From Istiophorus platypterus (Eukaryota > Chordata > Actinopteri > Istiophoriformes > Istiophoridae), in the NCBI GenBank assembly GCA_016859345.1, contig CM029121.1:5154029-5218028 (forward strand): a stretch of 64,000 bases of DNA, in the 5' to 3' direction. The position numbers and the translations under genes were made by a program. The notes beneath the pieces are model-generated. The model worked only from the letters and a program-made list of their open reading frames with translations. It did not search any database and was not told the origin of the DNA. Positions 1 through 12,300 of the stretch are shown here, in pieces. Each line of letters begins with the position of its first letter. Positions within the stretch are counted from its first letter, which is position 1.

Positions 1-292
1 TAACTTGGCCTGCTCTAATGACAAAGAACTATTCAGCAGACTGCCCATAATTGTTTGACCAGGGCTAGGAGAATAATAATAATAGTCCCTAACTCTCACC
101 GTCCGAGCTTTTCTTCCACACAAGTCTGAGTAGATGCAGTGACCTCAGTCTTCCAGAAAGACAGAGCGACAGGGATAACTAGAGCCAGTAAGTTATGTGA
201 ACTATGGGGAGCCCATTATTTCTCAATATTCTTTTTTAATGTGAAAATTAGAAGCAGACGGGATGTGGAGCTAATTCCTAATGTGTCATTCT

Positions 293-376
293 GAGTGTGT
301 GTGCGTGTGTGTGTGTGCGCGCGTGTGTGTGTGCGCGCGTGTGTGTGTGTGTATGCGTGTGTGTGTGTGTGTGTGC
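293..376. repeat. (GT)n microsatellite, interrupted by GC steps
   Basis: Alternating GT with several GCGC interruptions. It has a purine-pyrimidine alternation typical of Z-DNA-prone repeats. The open frame through it is low-complexity Cys/Val and is not a gene. Confidence 0.9.
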
Positions 377-2220
377 GGGGGGAGTTCATGGGTTTAACCA
401 GGCAGCATGTCCTTGTGTGGCGATCTTCAATGTTCCTCGGCTAATACCTGTAACTCAGTGGCTGATACTGGACGTTAATGAGTACTGAGAAGGGCACACC
501 TCGCCAGACAGAAAAAGGAGGATAGAGAGGAGGGAGCAGAAAGAGCGAGAGAAAAGAGAAAGAGAAAGAAAGGAGAGCAGTGCTGGTCTAATGAACTCGT
601 AGCTCACTGTACACTGTCACTCTCCTGCTCAGTGCTGTGACCTGGACAATGCAGCCACATTGTTGCCCTGGTATTGTGTGCGCTAACCCAGGCAGCCAGC
701 ACCCCATAGAGAATGAATGAGTCCTGTAACTTAAACTTGGTGGCGGTGCCGGCCAGCGAAGGCAGATGTCATTCCGAGTATTGTTGGCTCTGACAGCAGC
801 CTCTGATGGGGTTATTGTACAGAGAGAAACTCACACACAACGTGGTGCAATGTGCCGGCTGCACCAGTTCACCCTGAGATTATAAAAATGTATATCTGAA
901 ACTGCAGTAACTAAAATAACAATCAATTAAGGGCCTTCACAAAATTATTAAGGGGAAGGGGGAGTCAGAAAAAGGGGGCATTTATCTGTTTTCTTTTGGC
1001 TAAAGGGAGGGTTGTTAGAAGTTTTGTGTTCTTCCTCTCATCTTTTATTCACTTAATTGTATTATAGATTGTATATTTTATTTTAGCCTGCCCTTGATAG
1101 AGTTATTTACATAAATAGCTACATCAAGGCAATGTGACATCCTGCTGGTTATATAAAAAACGATCAGGCATAAAACTCACCTTATACATATGTTTAAATT
1201 TGACAATTTGATATTTCTGTCCCATAATATTTTCTAACTTCCCTTCTTAAGCCCATTTTTTTCCCATTGAAGATGCAGTTAAAGATTGTTAAAGACTGGT
1301 CACAACTATATAATAACAGTTTTAAAAAAGGATCAGAAATTCCCTACAACAGCTGGGCATTGTAGTTTTTAGCTTAGATCACTCACAGGAGTAAATACTG
1401 TTGAACCTATTGAACAAATCTTAGGTGTGGGTTAATAAACGATTGGTGTCCTATTGCACATTTACAGCAGGATGTTGGGACTCACTTAAAAAAAACAAGT
1501 GTCTATGTTCATCATAACAAAGGAACATGTCACACAGTACAATGGTGTAGCTCATTGATCATTTTGGACAACAATGGAAAGCTACGGGGGGAAAGGATAT
1601 ATATAAGTCTTTGGCTAAACAGACAAATGGATTCCAGATGTGCACAGAAGAAACACCAAAGCCTTAGCTGGTTAGCAGCTAGGGTGTAAAAATCAATTAA
1701 CGGAGGAACTCTAGGATTTATCACTTTTTTTTAGGGTTGAGAAAACAGTATTGTTCTTCTGGAAAGCTGCAATTATACAGTAATCAAATGCTTTTAAGCT
1801 TGTAAATCACCAGCTGGGTGGATTTTTTTCATACTAAACCTCCAACAATCCTCGATAGTATATTTTTATATGTCAACCAGAGAAATCCATTTATCCTGTT
1901 GTGTGATTTCAGACATAATTCTCCCATGCTGTGTATAAAATAGGAATTTGTTACTTAATTCCTGGGGGGAAAAGGGTGCTTCTCTGAGATATGAAGTTTT
2001 CCCCAGCTGTAGTAATATACAGATTTTAAATTATACATTTAACAGCTCAACAGCCCCAGGTTCTGCTCCTTAATGGGCTTTTGACTGAGGTTTGATTGGG
2101 TCCCATTGTGCCTCAGTCCCAACAAGGACCTGAAAGGCTCTGCAGAGCAGAGCTCCCTGAAAGCAGTGACATGAATAGAAAGGTACTGAAGCAGGTATCG
2201 AGGTCCCAAAGAGATATGGT

Positions 2221-2229
2221 GTGTTTGTG

Positions 2230-2309
<80 letters not shown>

Positions 2310-2335
2310 CGTGTGTGCGTGTGTGTTTGTGTGTT
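2221..2335. repeat. (GT)n microsatellite
   Basis: About 110 bp of nearly pure GT repeat with a few C and T interruptions near the right end. Confidence 0.95.
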
Positions 2336-3123
2336 CTTTACAGGTCTTAAGAGCTCTTTGCCCCTGAGCAGTAAAACATGGAGTTCAGCACTCCCTGACC
2401 CTGCTGGTCATTTCATCTACTTCCAAATGTCACAGTGTCACAGACCTTTGTGGGATCAGCAAAGAGGGCACCATTGTGTGTGTGTGTATGTACACTGTAG
2501 ACTACACATGATTTACCTGACAGACAAGGTAAAAAAGAAAAGAACAAAAAAAGTAACGCACCAGAAACACTCAAATTGCCAACTTTATTGCTCTGCTGTT
2601 CTCGGCTGCGCTTCAGCTTTGAAACTTCTCCGTCACATTAAAACCATCAGCCCGGGGAAGATGGCCGCCATTAAGCAAGACACACATCTTTACCATTTTG
2701 GCAATAATAAGAACATGAATTCATTTAGGCTTGAAACAGCACAGGGCAGACAAAACGAATGATAGGGAAACATTACAAACATCGTGGAAAGACCACATCC
2801 TCAGTATATTTCAGAGAAAAAAGTAATTTTTCTTGTTACTTCCTCTCCCCAAGGACAATAATGAGGTGGGAAAACCATGTTGGTCAGTATATGGCACGGG
2901 GCCATTTATGCGGCATTAAATATTAATAGAAATAGAGGAAAGGCAGAGAGGTCATTGAGGCTGAAGCCAGCGATATTAACAGGAAATAGGATGGAGCAGA
3001 GGCGCTGTAGGCGGGCTACAGCTAACAAGCCATTATCATTCATTTACAGGATATTTGTCATTCACAACACAACCTGCACCCACAAATAGTGTTGTGATGT
3101 TTAGCTTGAATAACTGCCCAACA

Positions 3124-3660
3124 TGAAAACAGTTATCTCACCACTTTATTTTCACTCATTTGTACTTTCCTTTCCTTTTTCCCCTTTCCCACTCTTTTTT
3201 CTCTCCATTCTCCTCATCTCTTTGTCTTTTATTTCCATTTCTCTCCTCTTCTGCTCTTTCCTTCACTCTTTTTTTCTTTCCTTTCATTTTCTCTCTGGTC
3301 GTCTTATATTTTCTTGTTTTCATTCCTGGCTTCTTTTATCCTTTCCTTCCCTTGACATTTCATTTTATTGTCATTTTGTCTTTACATCTTCCCCCCTTCC
3401 TTGCCTTCCCCCTTTTCTTCCCTTTATCTTTCCTTTTGTTTTCTTCTCCTTTTTCCCATTCCTCTCTTCTCTTCCTCCAATGTTTCCATTCCTACAATTC
3501 AATTAATTTTTCCTTTCATTTCTTTTTGTTCCCTCTCCTCTCCTCAATTCTACCATCCTCTTGTTTCTTGGTCATTTACTTCCCCTCCTTTATCGTTTTC
3601 TTTCCTTTTCACTTCTCTTCTGTCCTTTTGATACCCTTTTTTCCTTTCCTTTCCTCTGCC
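3124..3660. repeat. Polypyrimidine tract of about 500 bp
   Basis: The plus strand is almost entirely C and T, as degenerate runs of TTCC, TTTC and CCTTT, for over 500 bp. It is not a simple tandem unit. The overlapping open frames in it encode only Phe, Ser, Pro and Leu and exist because the tract lacks purine-containing stop codons. It is best read as a degenerated CT-rich low-complexity repeat. Confidence 0.85.
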
Positions 3661-3820
3661 TTATCCTGCAGAGATCCAACTTTATTGGCAGAGCTTTAGA
3701 GAACCAATTCCAGGAGATTAAACTTGTGTCCTTTTACTCTTCTGTTATTAAAAAACAGCCACTATGTCCCAACTGCTCAGCTTTCTGCGTGTTTGGTTGT
3801 GTGAAATATCCACAGTGAGA

Positions 3821-3822
<2 letters not shown>

Positions 3823-3860
<38 letters not shown>

Positions 3861-3862
3861 TG
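3823..3862. repeat. (GT)n microsatellite
   Basis: About 36 bp of GT repeat. Confidence 0.9.
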
Positions 3863-4603
3863 TGTACATATGTATGTTTCCATGTTCTCTGTAGTTATCG
3901 GTACATTATTACCAGTTCCCAGGCAGCAAGGACACTCTCCAACATTAATCCATCAAGGTTGCTTCATCTCTCCCATAGTATGTTGTCACTATGTGTAATG
4001 AATGAATAAAGTAATTGTGATTCACATAATGCAATGAAATAAAGTGCAAACACATTTAGGTCGGTCATGTTGTTGAGTGTGTTGTGGTATCGGTTGTAAA
4101 ATGTCTTTATGTGATTAGCCTTCAAGTATGTGTTGGAAGTATTAATAACATCCTCTTTTCAGATGTATAAACACAGATTTTTGTTAATGAGAAAATGTTA
4201 TTACATCTTGAGTATTTAATTTCACGTCACTATTAATTATCCAGCCTTTCACAGGCAGTGTCAGCACCTGACTTAGTCCAGTTGATTCCTCCACTAAAAA
4301 GCAAAGATAAAATCTTTTTTAAAATCCTCAATTATGATGTCACACATCATCTCATTCACAGGGATACTGTGGATAATCAGGGTCCAGTATTGAGTCTATC
4401 AAAACATAGTCTCACATCCATTTTTTTGCTAAAAATTAAAAAAACAATCCGTTACATTACTCTCTCCACCACAGTGTGATACATTGTGGAAGACTAGTGA
4501 TTTTGTTGTTGTAAACTCACGCTCTTGACAACAAGTCACAGTCTACCTCAGTGAGTCATGCCTGCACTTCCTTCCTCTCCTCCACTTTCAGCTGTTTCCT
4601 TTT

Positions 4604-4652
4604 CGTATTTGTATTTGTATTTGTATTTGAATTTGTATTGAATTGTATTTTT
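4604..4652. repeat. (GTATTT)n short tandem repeat
   Basis: Four to five copies of a GTATTT hexamer followed by degenerate copies. Confidence 0.8.
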
Positions 4653-5839
4653 GTAGTCTGTATTTGCTGGATTTTTTTGACTTCCATACTGTAGATTAAG
4701 GGCGTTGATTATAATCAGCTTCACTGAAACTAAAAAATGGTCAGAAACAAAACTCAAACAGAACCCAAATATCTGTGCCTGTGGACCTTGTCTCAAATTA
4801 CAGTTCCATTATGTACATTCACGTATTAGGTTAAGGTCTGTATGATAAACTAAAGGAAATATTATAAATTCCAGTCCTTAGTTAAGTTATAATCCTTATG
4901 ATTTCAAATCTGATTAGTTTGGCAGCACTGGTGTTTACTGGGGGTAACACTAAAATGTCTTAACAATACATCCCAGATTTCTTTTCTAAGTGACTTAATC
5001 AGTGGGGGCATGAAACTCACTTTGAGCAGCTACTCTGTCAGAAATAGGACAGAGGAAGATGAACAATCACAGCAGCTATACTTTTACCAGCCAAAAGCTC
5101 CTCTTCAAAATTTGAACACCATTTGATTCCAGTTTGGAAATAGCAGCTTCTGCCACTGACAATGCAAACTATTCTATAGAAGGAAACCTAATCAGTGTGA
5201 ACAAATTTAGTGCCTAGTGACAAGAGTAAATTCCAGCCATAAATACTGTTATTATTAGTTTGATATAAGAAAAATCTTTATGATTATTACATCTTTAAAG
5301 GAACTGATATGAAAAATGTGGAGCACCTCTCCATTTATGTCATTGCTTGTGTAAAGGTAAGTAGCCTAATTTTCTTTCCTGCTTATGAATTTCTGTCATT
5401 GTTTATGTATTTTATTTTGTAAAGAGAATAAATATATGGAAAACTGCACTTTCAAAAGAGAAAACGCCCTGACAAACCTGCACTACTTTTCTGATGGATG
5501 AACAGTAACTTTTGCACGTGTGCAGAACTTCAAGGGAAAAAAATGGAATATTGTGTCTCTCTTTGCTGTCATCTCTTGCATATCACTTGTACTGTATACA
5601 TTTTCAACTGTACCTGAAATAAAACGAGAGTCTGTAGCCTGTTCGTATGAGCTGATTAATGTTCTGTGCTCTGTATATTCCACCCCATTGTACATCTCAG
5701 CCAGACTCCAACTGTGGCAATCAATTCAATCAGCAGCGCTTATGAGCCCATTACAATCTAGCTGAGAACAGGCAGGAGCTGCATCCTTCAACTGGCCTCA
5801 GAGTAATTACTATTTAGTCAAGCCAAAAAGGATAGAATG

Positions 5840-5890
5840 ATGGAAGGAAGGAAGGATGAATGGATGGATGGATGGAAGGATGGAAGGATG

Positions 5891-5981
<91 letters not shown>
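5840..5981. repeat. (GGAA/GGAT) then (GATA)n tetranucleotide repeat
   Basis: Degenerate GGAA and GGAT units run into a near-pure array of about 23 GATA units from about 5890 to 5981. It would be polymorphic in length between individuals. Confidence 0.95.
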
Positions 5982-6116
5982 GGGTGGGTAGACTAATAAA
6001 ACGTGTCCCTAATGACTCGTATGTGACCATGAATATGCATTACTGCGATTGGGCAAAAAGAGTGGGTGTTGCGTTATTTACACCCAACCTCCCCCCTTCT
6101 GAGAACGCAGTAGCGG

Positions 6117-6149
6117 GTTGCCATGGTGACTAACGTGTACCATAGCAAC
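6117..6149. promoter_or_regulatory. Tandem RFX X-box-like motifs
   Basis: GTTGCCATGGTGAC at 6117-6130 and TGTACCATAGCAAC at 6136-6149 each fit the two-half-site RFX consensus (GTNRCC, two-base spacer, RGYAAC) with one mismatch. An inverted CCAAT (ATTGG) lies about 70 bp upstream. RFX X-boxes mark ciliary gene promoters and enhancers, but no coding exon was found beside this pair. Motif matches only; function is inferred. Confidence 0.4.
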
Positions 6150-8084
6150 CACACTGAATGTTCCATCCCAGTTCTGAAGGCCAGAGGTCTCGCAGTACTG
6201 TGAGGATGTGTATGGGCCTCGAGGGCGTAATATGTGATGTTGGAAATTCATTGGCTGCTACACTGACAGAGGCGGCCCACCGCACTCACCTCATGCATAA
6301 TTACAGACTCAGCTATCCATCTGCACAAAAAAGGGGATTTAACAATGCTTCAAGCTAAATTTTCAAGCATGTATTTGAACCACTAACCTCTGGATGACCA
6401 GCGAGTATTTCACTTGACTGGGAGTTGTGGTGCTGCTGTTGTGTGTGCACATGTGGGAGTGCACAGTCATAAGGGGCTACGGCTGTATAATCACTGACGG
6501 CACATTTATTGTTTATTGATTATTTTTCATTGATTATTTTTAACCCCTCAGCATCAGTTTTTTTTCTCATTTATTTCCCCTTAAGTTTCTTTGAGGTTGG
6601 AAAAATCCCATTCACACTATAAGTCATTCATATCCTGTATCAGCTTGTTCTGACTCTTCATTAGACATTTGGTACATGTTTTGTATGATTTTATTGAAAT
6701 TTCCATAAAATACTGAATATCAAACTTTCACACCTGTAAAGGGGGTCCAAAGAGCTTAAGATTACCATAGCAAAAAATTTCAATCGGTTACATATTCCTA
6801 TTCAATTTCATTCAATTTTACAGCCCTTTACACTGTCAAATACATGCACCCACTCCTCTTTACCCAGCCTTGACCACAAATAGCCTAAGGTCCAGTGAAA
6901 AACACATTAAATTACTGCATTGAATTCTTGCAGAGTGGGAAGCCTCTGCAGGCTCTACATTTTTGCTTTTGTATTCAAAAGATGATCTTGCATCTCAGAA
7001 ACAAGCTTAAAACTCGACAGTAATGAATGAAACATTGGTTCCATTTAAATGTGAAGCACACTGAGCTCACTCATAATGAAATGTGCTATATAAACAACAT
7101 TGCCTCATGACATACTTTGGGTTTACAGATAGCTTTTGTCATTAAATGCCACCCTGTTTGATGACAAAATAGATGCAATAGATTATAAAATAGTGATACC
7201 TTGTTTTTAAATCATTGCAAGTGCAAAATGAAGCTCACTTTATTATTAAAGCTCACTTGAATATTTTAAGATCCATCCTGGCAACTGAGGGCCTTTTGGT
7301 TGCCCCCCTAGGTTCAGAAGAGACAGACTGGCTTGTGTTATGATAGATATTGAATAAAGTTTGTAAAGATGCTGAACTACCTATCACTTTTGTTTCAGAG
7401 TATAGGAAGCCAAGACTCAGATCTGTGATGTCAATAAGCAAAAATTTCCTTGGAGGGCAGCAGCAGCTCTGCCCAGTAGTAGCCTTTTAGTTTAAGTTAC
7501 TTTAAGCAAATTATTTCAAAACTGAAATACGGATTAACAGCTGCTATTTTTGAAAAGGACATTTTTATGAAGCAGTACAAAATAGCTAGTAGTAGTTTAG
7601 GCTGTAGGAATTTATTTTAGACATGGTCTTATATGTTTTGATTTACATAGAAAATTCAATAAAGTTCCCAATAGCTTACTTGTGAAATATGCCGTGCCCC
7701 ACGTAATGAACAAATGGTCAGAAAAGAATAGGAAATGAGTAAAGAATTTGATATGATTTAACAGCTCTGAGCCCTCCAAATTAAAAAAGACAAAGATAAA
7801 AACAAAAAAAGACAAAATATGTCAGTAGTCAGCAGCGCATCTATGGTTTCCAAAACCTACAAATAACTTCATTAGGTCATTAACAATAAATATGTGTTAC
7901 GACGTGACAACATTATGGTCTAGGTTTGGCCAGAGTTAAGCACAAAAGCAACTTGGCTACGCTGATGGAAACATCATGGACTATGTAAAAAATAGCTGTA
8001 ATTATTAAACAGTAAATGCAACCTTTTTGTTAAACCTCTTGTATCAAAGCTTAAAGTCTACACTCCAGTCACATCTTATTTTGT

Positions 8085-9300
8085 TTGTTTCAATTCATTT
8101 CAGGTTCAATTTAACTTTATTTATATAGCAGCCAAATCATAACAGACCTTATCTCGGTGCACTTTTCATATAGACCAGGTCCAGACCAAACTCTTTATAG
8201 TTATTATTTACAGAAACCCAACATTTCCCCCATGAGCAGCGACAGTGGCAACGAAAAATTCTTTTTTAACAGGTAGAAACCTTGAATAGAACCTAGCTCA
8301 TGGTGGATGGCCGAGAGTGAAAGAGAGAGGGAGGGAGAGAGAGAGAGAGAGACAGGGGCAGGAGGGAGGAGAGAGAGCATAGCACAATAATGGGACTAAT
8401 ACCAAAGCTAATAGTTATACTAATGGGGCTAATAATATTACTAATTTTTATAAATATTACTAGGACTAAATTAAATGGTAACAGTAGTAACCATAATAAT
8501 TAAAGCAGTGGGTGTTGATCAGGATCATGGGGCATTAGATGGTCTACAACCATGGATCCAGACTCAGGAGCATCAGAAATAAAACCTGCAGAAAGCGACA
8601 GAAGGAAGAGGAGGAGAGACAAGGAAGCACAAAACTGTGGGAGAGAGGAAGGACAGTTAGTAACAAGCATGCTTGAGGTGTTAATACGCACGGGGAGAGA
8701 GGAGGAGGTGGTGGAAAGGGAAGCTTGATGCATCATGGGAAGTCCCCCGGTAGCCTAGGCCTATAGCAGCATAGTGAGGAGATGGCTCGAGATAATGCTG
8801 AGCCAGTTCTAACCATAATCTACATCAAAGAGGAAGGATTTAAGCCGACTCTTAAATGTGGAGAAGCTGTCTGCCTCCCGGACCCAAACTAGAAGATGGT
8901 TCCACACTAGAGGAGCCTGGTATCTGAAAGCTCTGCCTCCATTCTGCTTGTGGAGACTCCAGGAACCTCTAGTAGGCCTGAATTCTGGGAGTGAAGTGTT
9001 CTACTGGGATAATGAGGTAGTATGAGCTCTTTAAGACAGGATGGTGCCTGATCATTAAGGGCTTTGTAGGTGAGGATGAGTAAGGATTTCAAATTGTATT
9101 CTGGATTTCACAGGGAGCCAATGCAGAGAAGCTAACACAGGAAAGATGTGGTCTCTCTTTCTCGTTCTTGTCAATACTCTTGCAGCAGCATTCTGAGTCA
9201 GCTGGAGTCTATTTAATGGTTAATCGGGAGAGTCTGATAAATAGGGAGTTGCAATAATTGAGCCTAGATGTAACGAAGAAGTACTAATTTTTCTGCGTCA
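8085..9300 (-). mobile_element. LINE-derived dispersed repeat, percomorph type
   Basis: The sequence resembles a repeat common in percomorph genomes, recognisable by phrases such as TTTATTTATATAGCA at the left and CCTGATCATTAAGGGCTTT near the right. On the minus strand at 8907-9092 it encodes a piece like the C-terminal end of an L2-type LINE reverse-transcriptase protein: a 'LTYKALNDQAPS' block, then 'PSRTLHSQNSGLL'. The copy is broken by stops and carries GA-rich and internal diverged segments. Assignment to an exact family needs a repeat library. Confidence 0.6.
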
Positions 9301-12300
9301 GTTGAAAAAGGATTTACCTGATTTTTCACATTTGTGGGACTGTGCAGAGGAAAAACTAGAAAAACAGTCACTGTGCAAATACTTAAAAACTTAACAGAAC
9401 TTCCTCAAAAAGGTGATGCTGTGGACAGACTTGATTGACAGCATGTGTAGTCCCACAGAGCTCCATTCTTGGTTCTCTGTCGCTCCTTTTTTTATTGGCT
9501 TCACTGCTGCATCACAATTGTGGTGGACCCTTATTGCTTGGGTCCTAAATGAGGTTTAGGGATGATCCTAAACCTCATTTACTACAAATTTTCTATAGAA
9601 GGCTTCTTTATTTTCCTTCATCTCTGCAAGCGACCCTGCTACCACTAGGTATGAAGCAAAACTCAACTTTTGGTAAACCTGGTAACTATTTGTCTTCAAC
9701 CAAAGAATAATACCAAAGCTGTTTACTAATAGACTTATAAATTTAAAAAAAAAATTCTTTCTCATCACATATTAAAATATACTTTCCACTTTTCAGATTC
9801 GTGCTCCCTCTCTTCTTTCTTTCCCTAACACATACACACAGGTACTTACATTACCATTTACAAATATTTCCTCTTAATTCAAATACCCCATGGGAATATG
9901 TTTTTCTTGTAATCTTGGTATTTTTTTAGTTCTGGTGATTTTTCACACATTACATTGTCACTTTGCATTTGTTGCTTTTGCAAAACTGAGAATTACACTT
10001 TAACTATGATCATACGTAGAAACATATTATTCATGTTTAAGAAGAAATAAAATGGCAAGAATGCACAATGTTTCCCCCTGATCAAATTTAATGAAAGTGG
10101 CCTTTGTTTGTAGTGTTTCTTTTATCTGTTGGATATGATTACACATTAGGAAAACGTGTAAATTAAGAAACCCGTGACAGGAGGAAGGTATACTAAAGAG
10201 GACCTGTGATATAATATCTAATAGCACTGCGTGTATAGCTAAAGATGAATAACATAAACTGATTAAAATGATTCTTTTTTAAAGTGTTCACCTAGGGATG
10301 CCTCTCAGTGTTGTGAGGGTAATGTATTCTCCAACCTTCTTATGCCCTCTGCTGTACAACTGCTGAAAAACAGATGAATGAAACAAAGTCCAGAAAAATA
10401 ACTTACTTCATTTTGGAAAATGAATGATGTATGCAGTATGTTGAAGAAACTGTTTTCTGTTTTTTGGGAGTATAAAACACCATGGCTGCTTTCTGTTGTT
10501 GCAGTATGACTGGCAAAAACAACCACAACTGACTGTATGCACCAGCAGTTATCATAAACTTAACTTTCTGTTCCACACAGCAGTGTCTTACAGTCACATT
10601 GACCAGACAAACAAATGGCTATCTAACAACTTTTTTTTTTTAATCAAAATGTCATGTATTTAGATGCAAAATAAGATTTTTATTCTTAGAGCACACATGA
10701 TGATTCAGAACCACTGCATTTTCTATGTTCCTTTATAATTTATTTTTACTTTCAAAAATGCTGTGTTATTTCTCATTTGTCAAAAAACTCATATAGAGGG
10801 TTTATTTATGGTCAATTGACAAACATTAATTAACAAAATGATCTGGAACCAGACCACTGAAGAATATATAAACTGTCGAAATCATGAAGACTTAACACTA
10901 ATTTACATACACAGCTGTACCAAATCAGCCATCAAATGCGCCATACAATTATGATAGTCTGAAAGTTAACACAGATACCTGTGGCTGACAGAGATAAGCA
11001 AGTAGACTATTCACTTAGACAGCTCAGGATGTCAGCAAGCTTCCATCCTGTTGGAGGCTGACTTTTTTTGTCCTTTTTTGTGTTTGTTTTGATTTGTTAT
11101 GTTCGTTATGATTTAAAATCATGGTTCTGTTTGTGCCTGGTTTTAAGAGAACCCCAAAAAGACCCTTTGGTAGTGATACACCCACAGTTCAAGTCAGGGT
11201 TGGTGAGGTCGAGGGTCCTGGGTATAGAAAGAGGAAACACGCTTGGGCAGATCTCCCAGTGGCTTTAGTTTCAGTAACTGCTATGAGTTTTTTTCTATAC
11301 TTTATGATTTTTTTGTGTGGACTACTTCTCACAGGAAATATAACAATAATCACTTCAGGGCTACTCCATAGTATACAAGCCACCAACACTGTTTCTTGTG
11401 TGTAGGTCAACAAGAGCAACACTGATAGAACCCATCGTCCTCTTAAGAGTCTCTGGAGGAAATGTTATGCTTTTGTTCCATGGTTGAATTCATCAGATTC
11501 AAGACTCGCAAGCCCCAGACACCGACGGATCTAAATTCTAAAGTTGAAGCCTACTGAGCACAAGGTTCCAATAGGTCTCCTCAAAAACCTCTTCCAAACC
11601 TGAATGTGGTTTGGATGAGTCTATGCACACACATTAATTACTTTGCATTGCTTCTACACATTCTGACAAAAATGACCTGCTGCCTTATGATTTCATTTTT
11701 TTTTTTACCTGTGTCCTGATTGAAAAAATGTTGCATCAACAGATCATTTATCTACCATTTTGCTTGAGGAAGAAAAAAGGTTAAATAAAAAACACACACC
11801 AAATGAAAACAGGAGATCGATGATATGCTTATGGATGTATTTTAATAAAAATAAGTCTGTCAAAATTAAACAGAATACAATATTTCTTCTTTAACATGTT
11901 TCCAGTACATATGTATTTTTTTTTCAATTATCATTTTTCCTTTTTTTTTTTATATCATTTTAAAGGTTTTAAAAGTCATGCTAAGTAGAGGGTAATTCAT
12001 CTCACAATTTTTTTTTGAATTTTTTTTTTTTTTTTTTTGCTAAAACTCAAAAGTCAAAAAAAGAAATTAAAATCATGATAGAAGTCAACTGCGCACAGCT
12101 TGTCTGCAATGCCTAAATCAGTTTCTCTGGCCTCTCCAGAAGAAGTCCATGTGGCTTCAGAGGCCTTGGGGCCCATTTCCAAAACTGTTCACATCCCTCA
12201 CTTCCTTAAATCAATCACTGATCACATCAGTGGCTATGTCTATGCAGGGAGTAGAGGAAGGGTGCGTGGTAACAGCGCTGAGACACAGCCCAGGCTCAAA

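Larger units (their letters stand above)
1..8084. other. Left flank without a supported gene
   Basis: No exon with recognisable protein similarity or a phase-consistent exon chain was found on either strand. The stretch holds the microsatellites, pyrimidine tract and X-box pair listed separately, and otherwise AT-rich unique-looking sequence. In human, GFOD2 lies next to the 3' side of RANBP10 on the same strand, so this could be intron or flank of a gfod2 orthologue, but that is inference from synteny only. Confidence 0.5.

Noticed and set aside
2096..2762. 177-residue open frame running from the GT array
   Set aside because: The first part is a GT repeat; the rest has no recognisable similarity or splice context.
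3123..3818. Phe/Ser/Pro-rich open frames resembling membrane proteins
   Set aside because: They arise from the pyrimidine tract, which cannot form stop codons on the plus strand; all three frames are open together.
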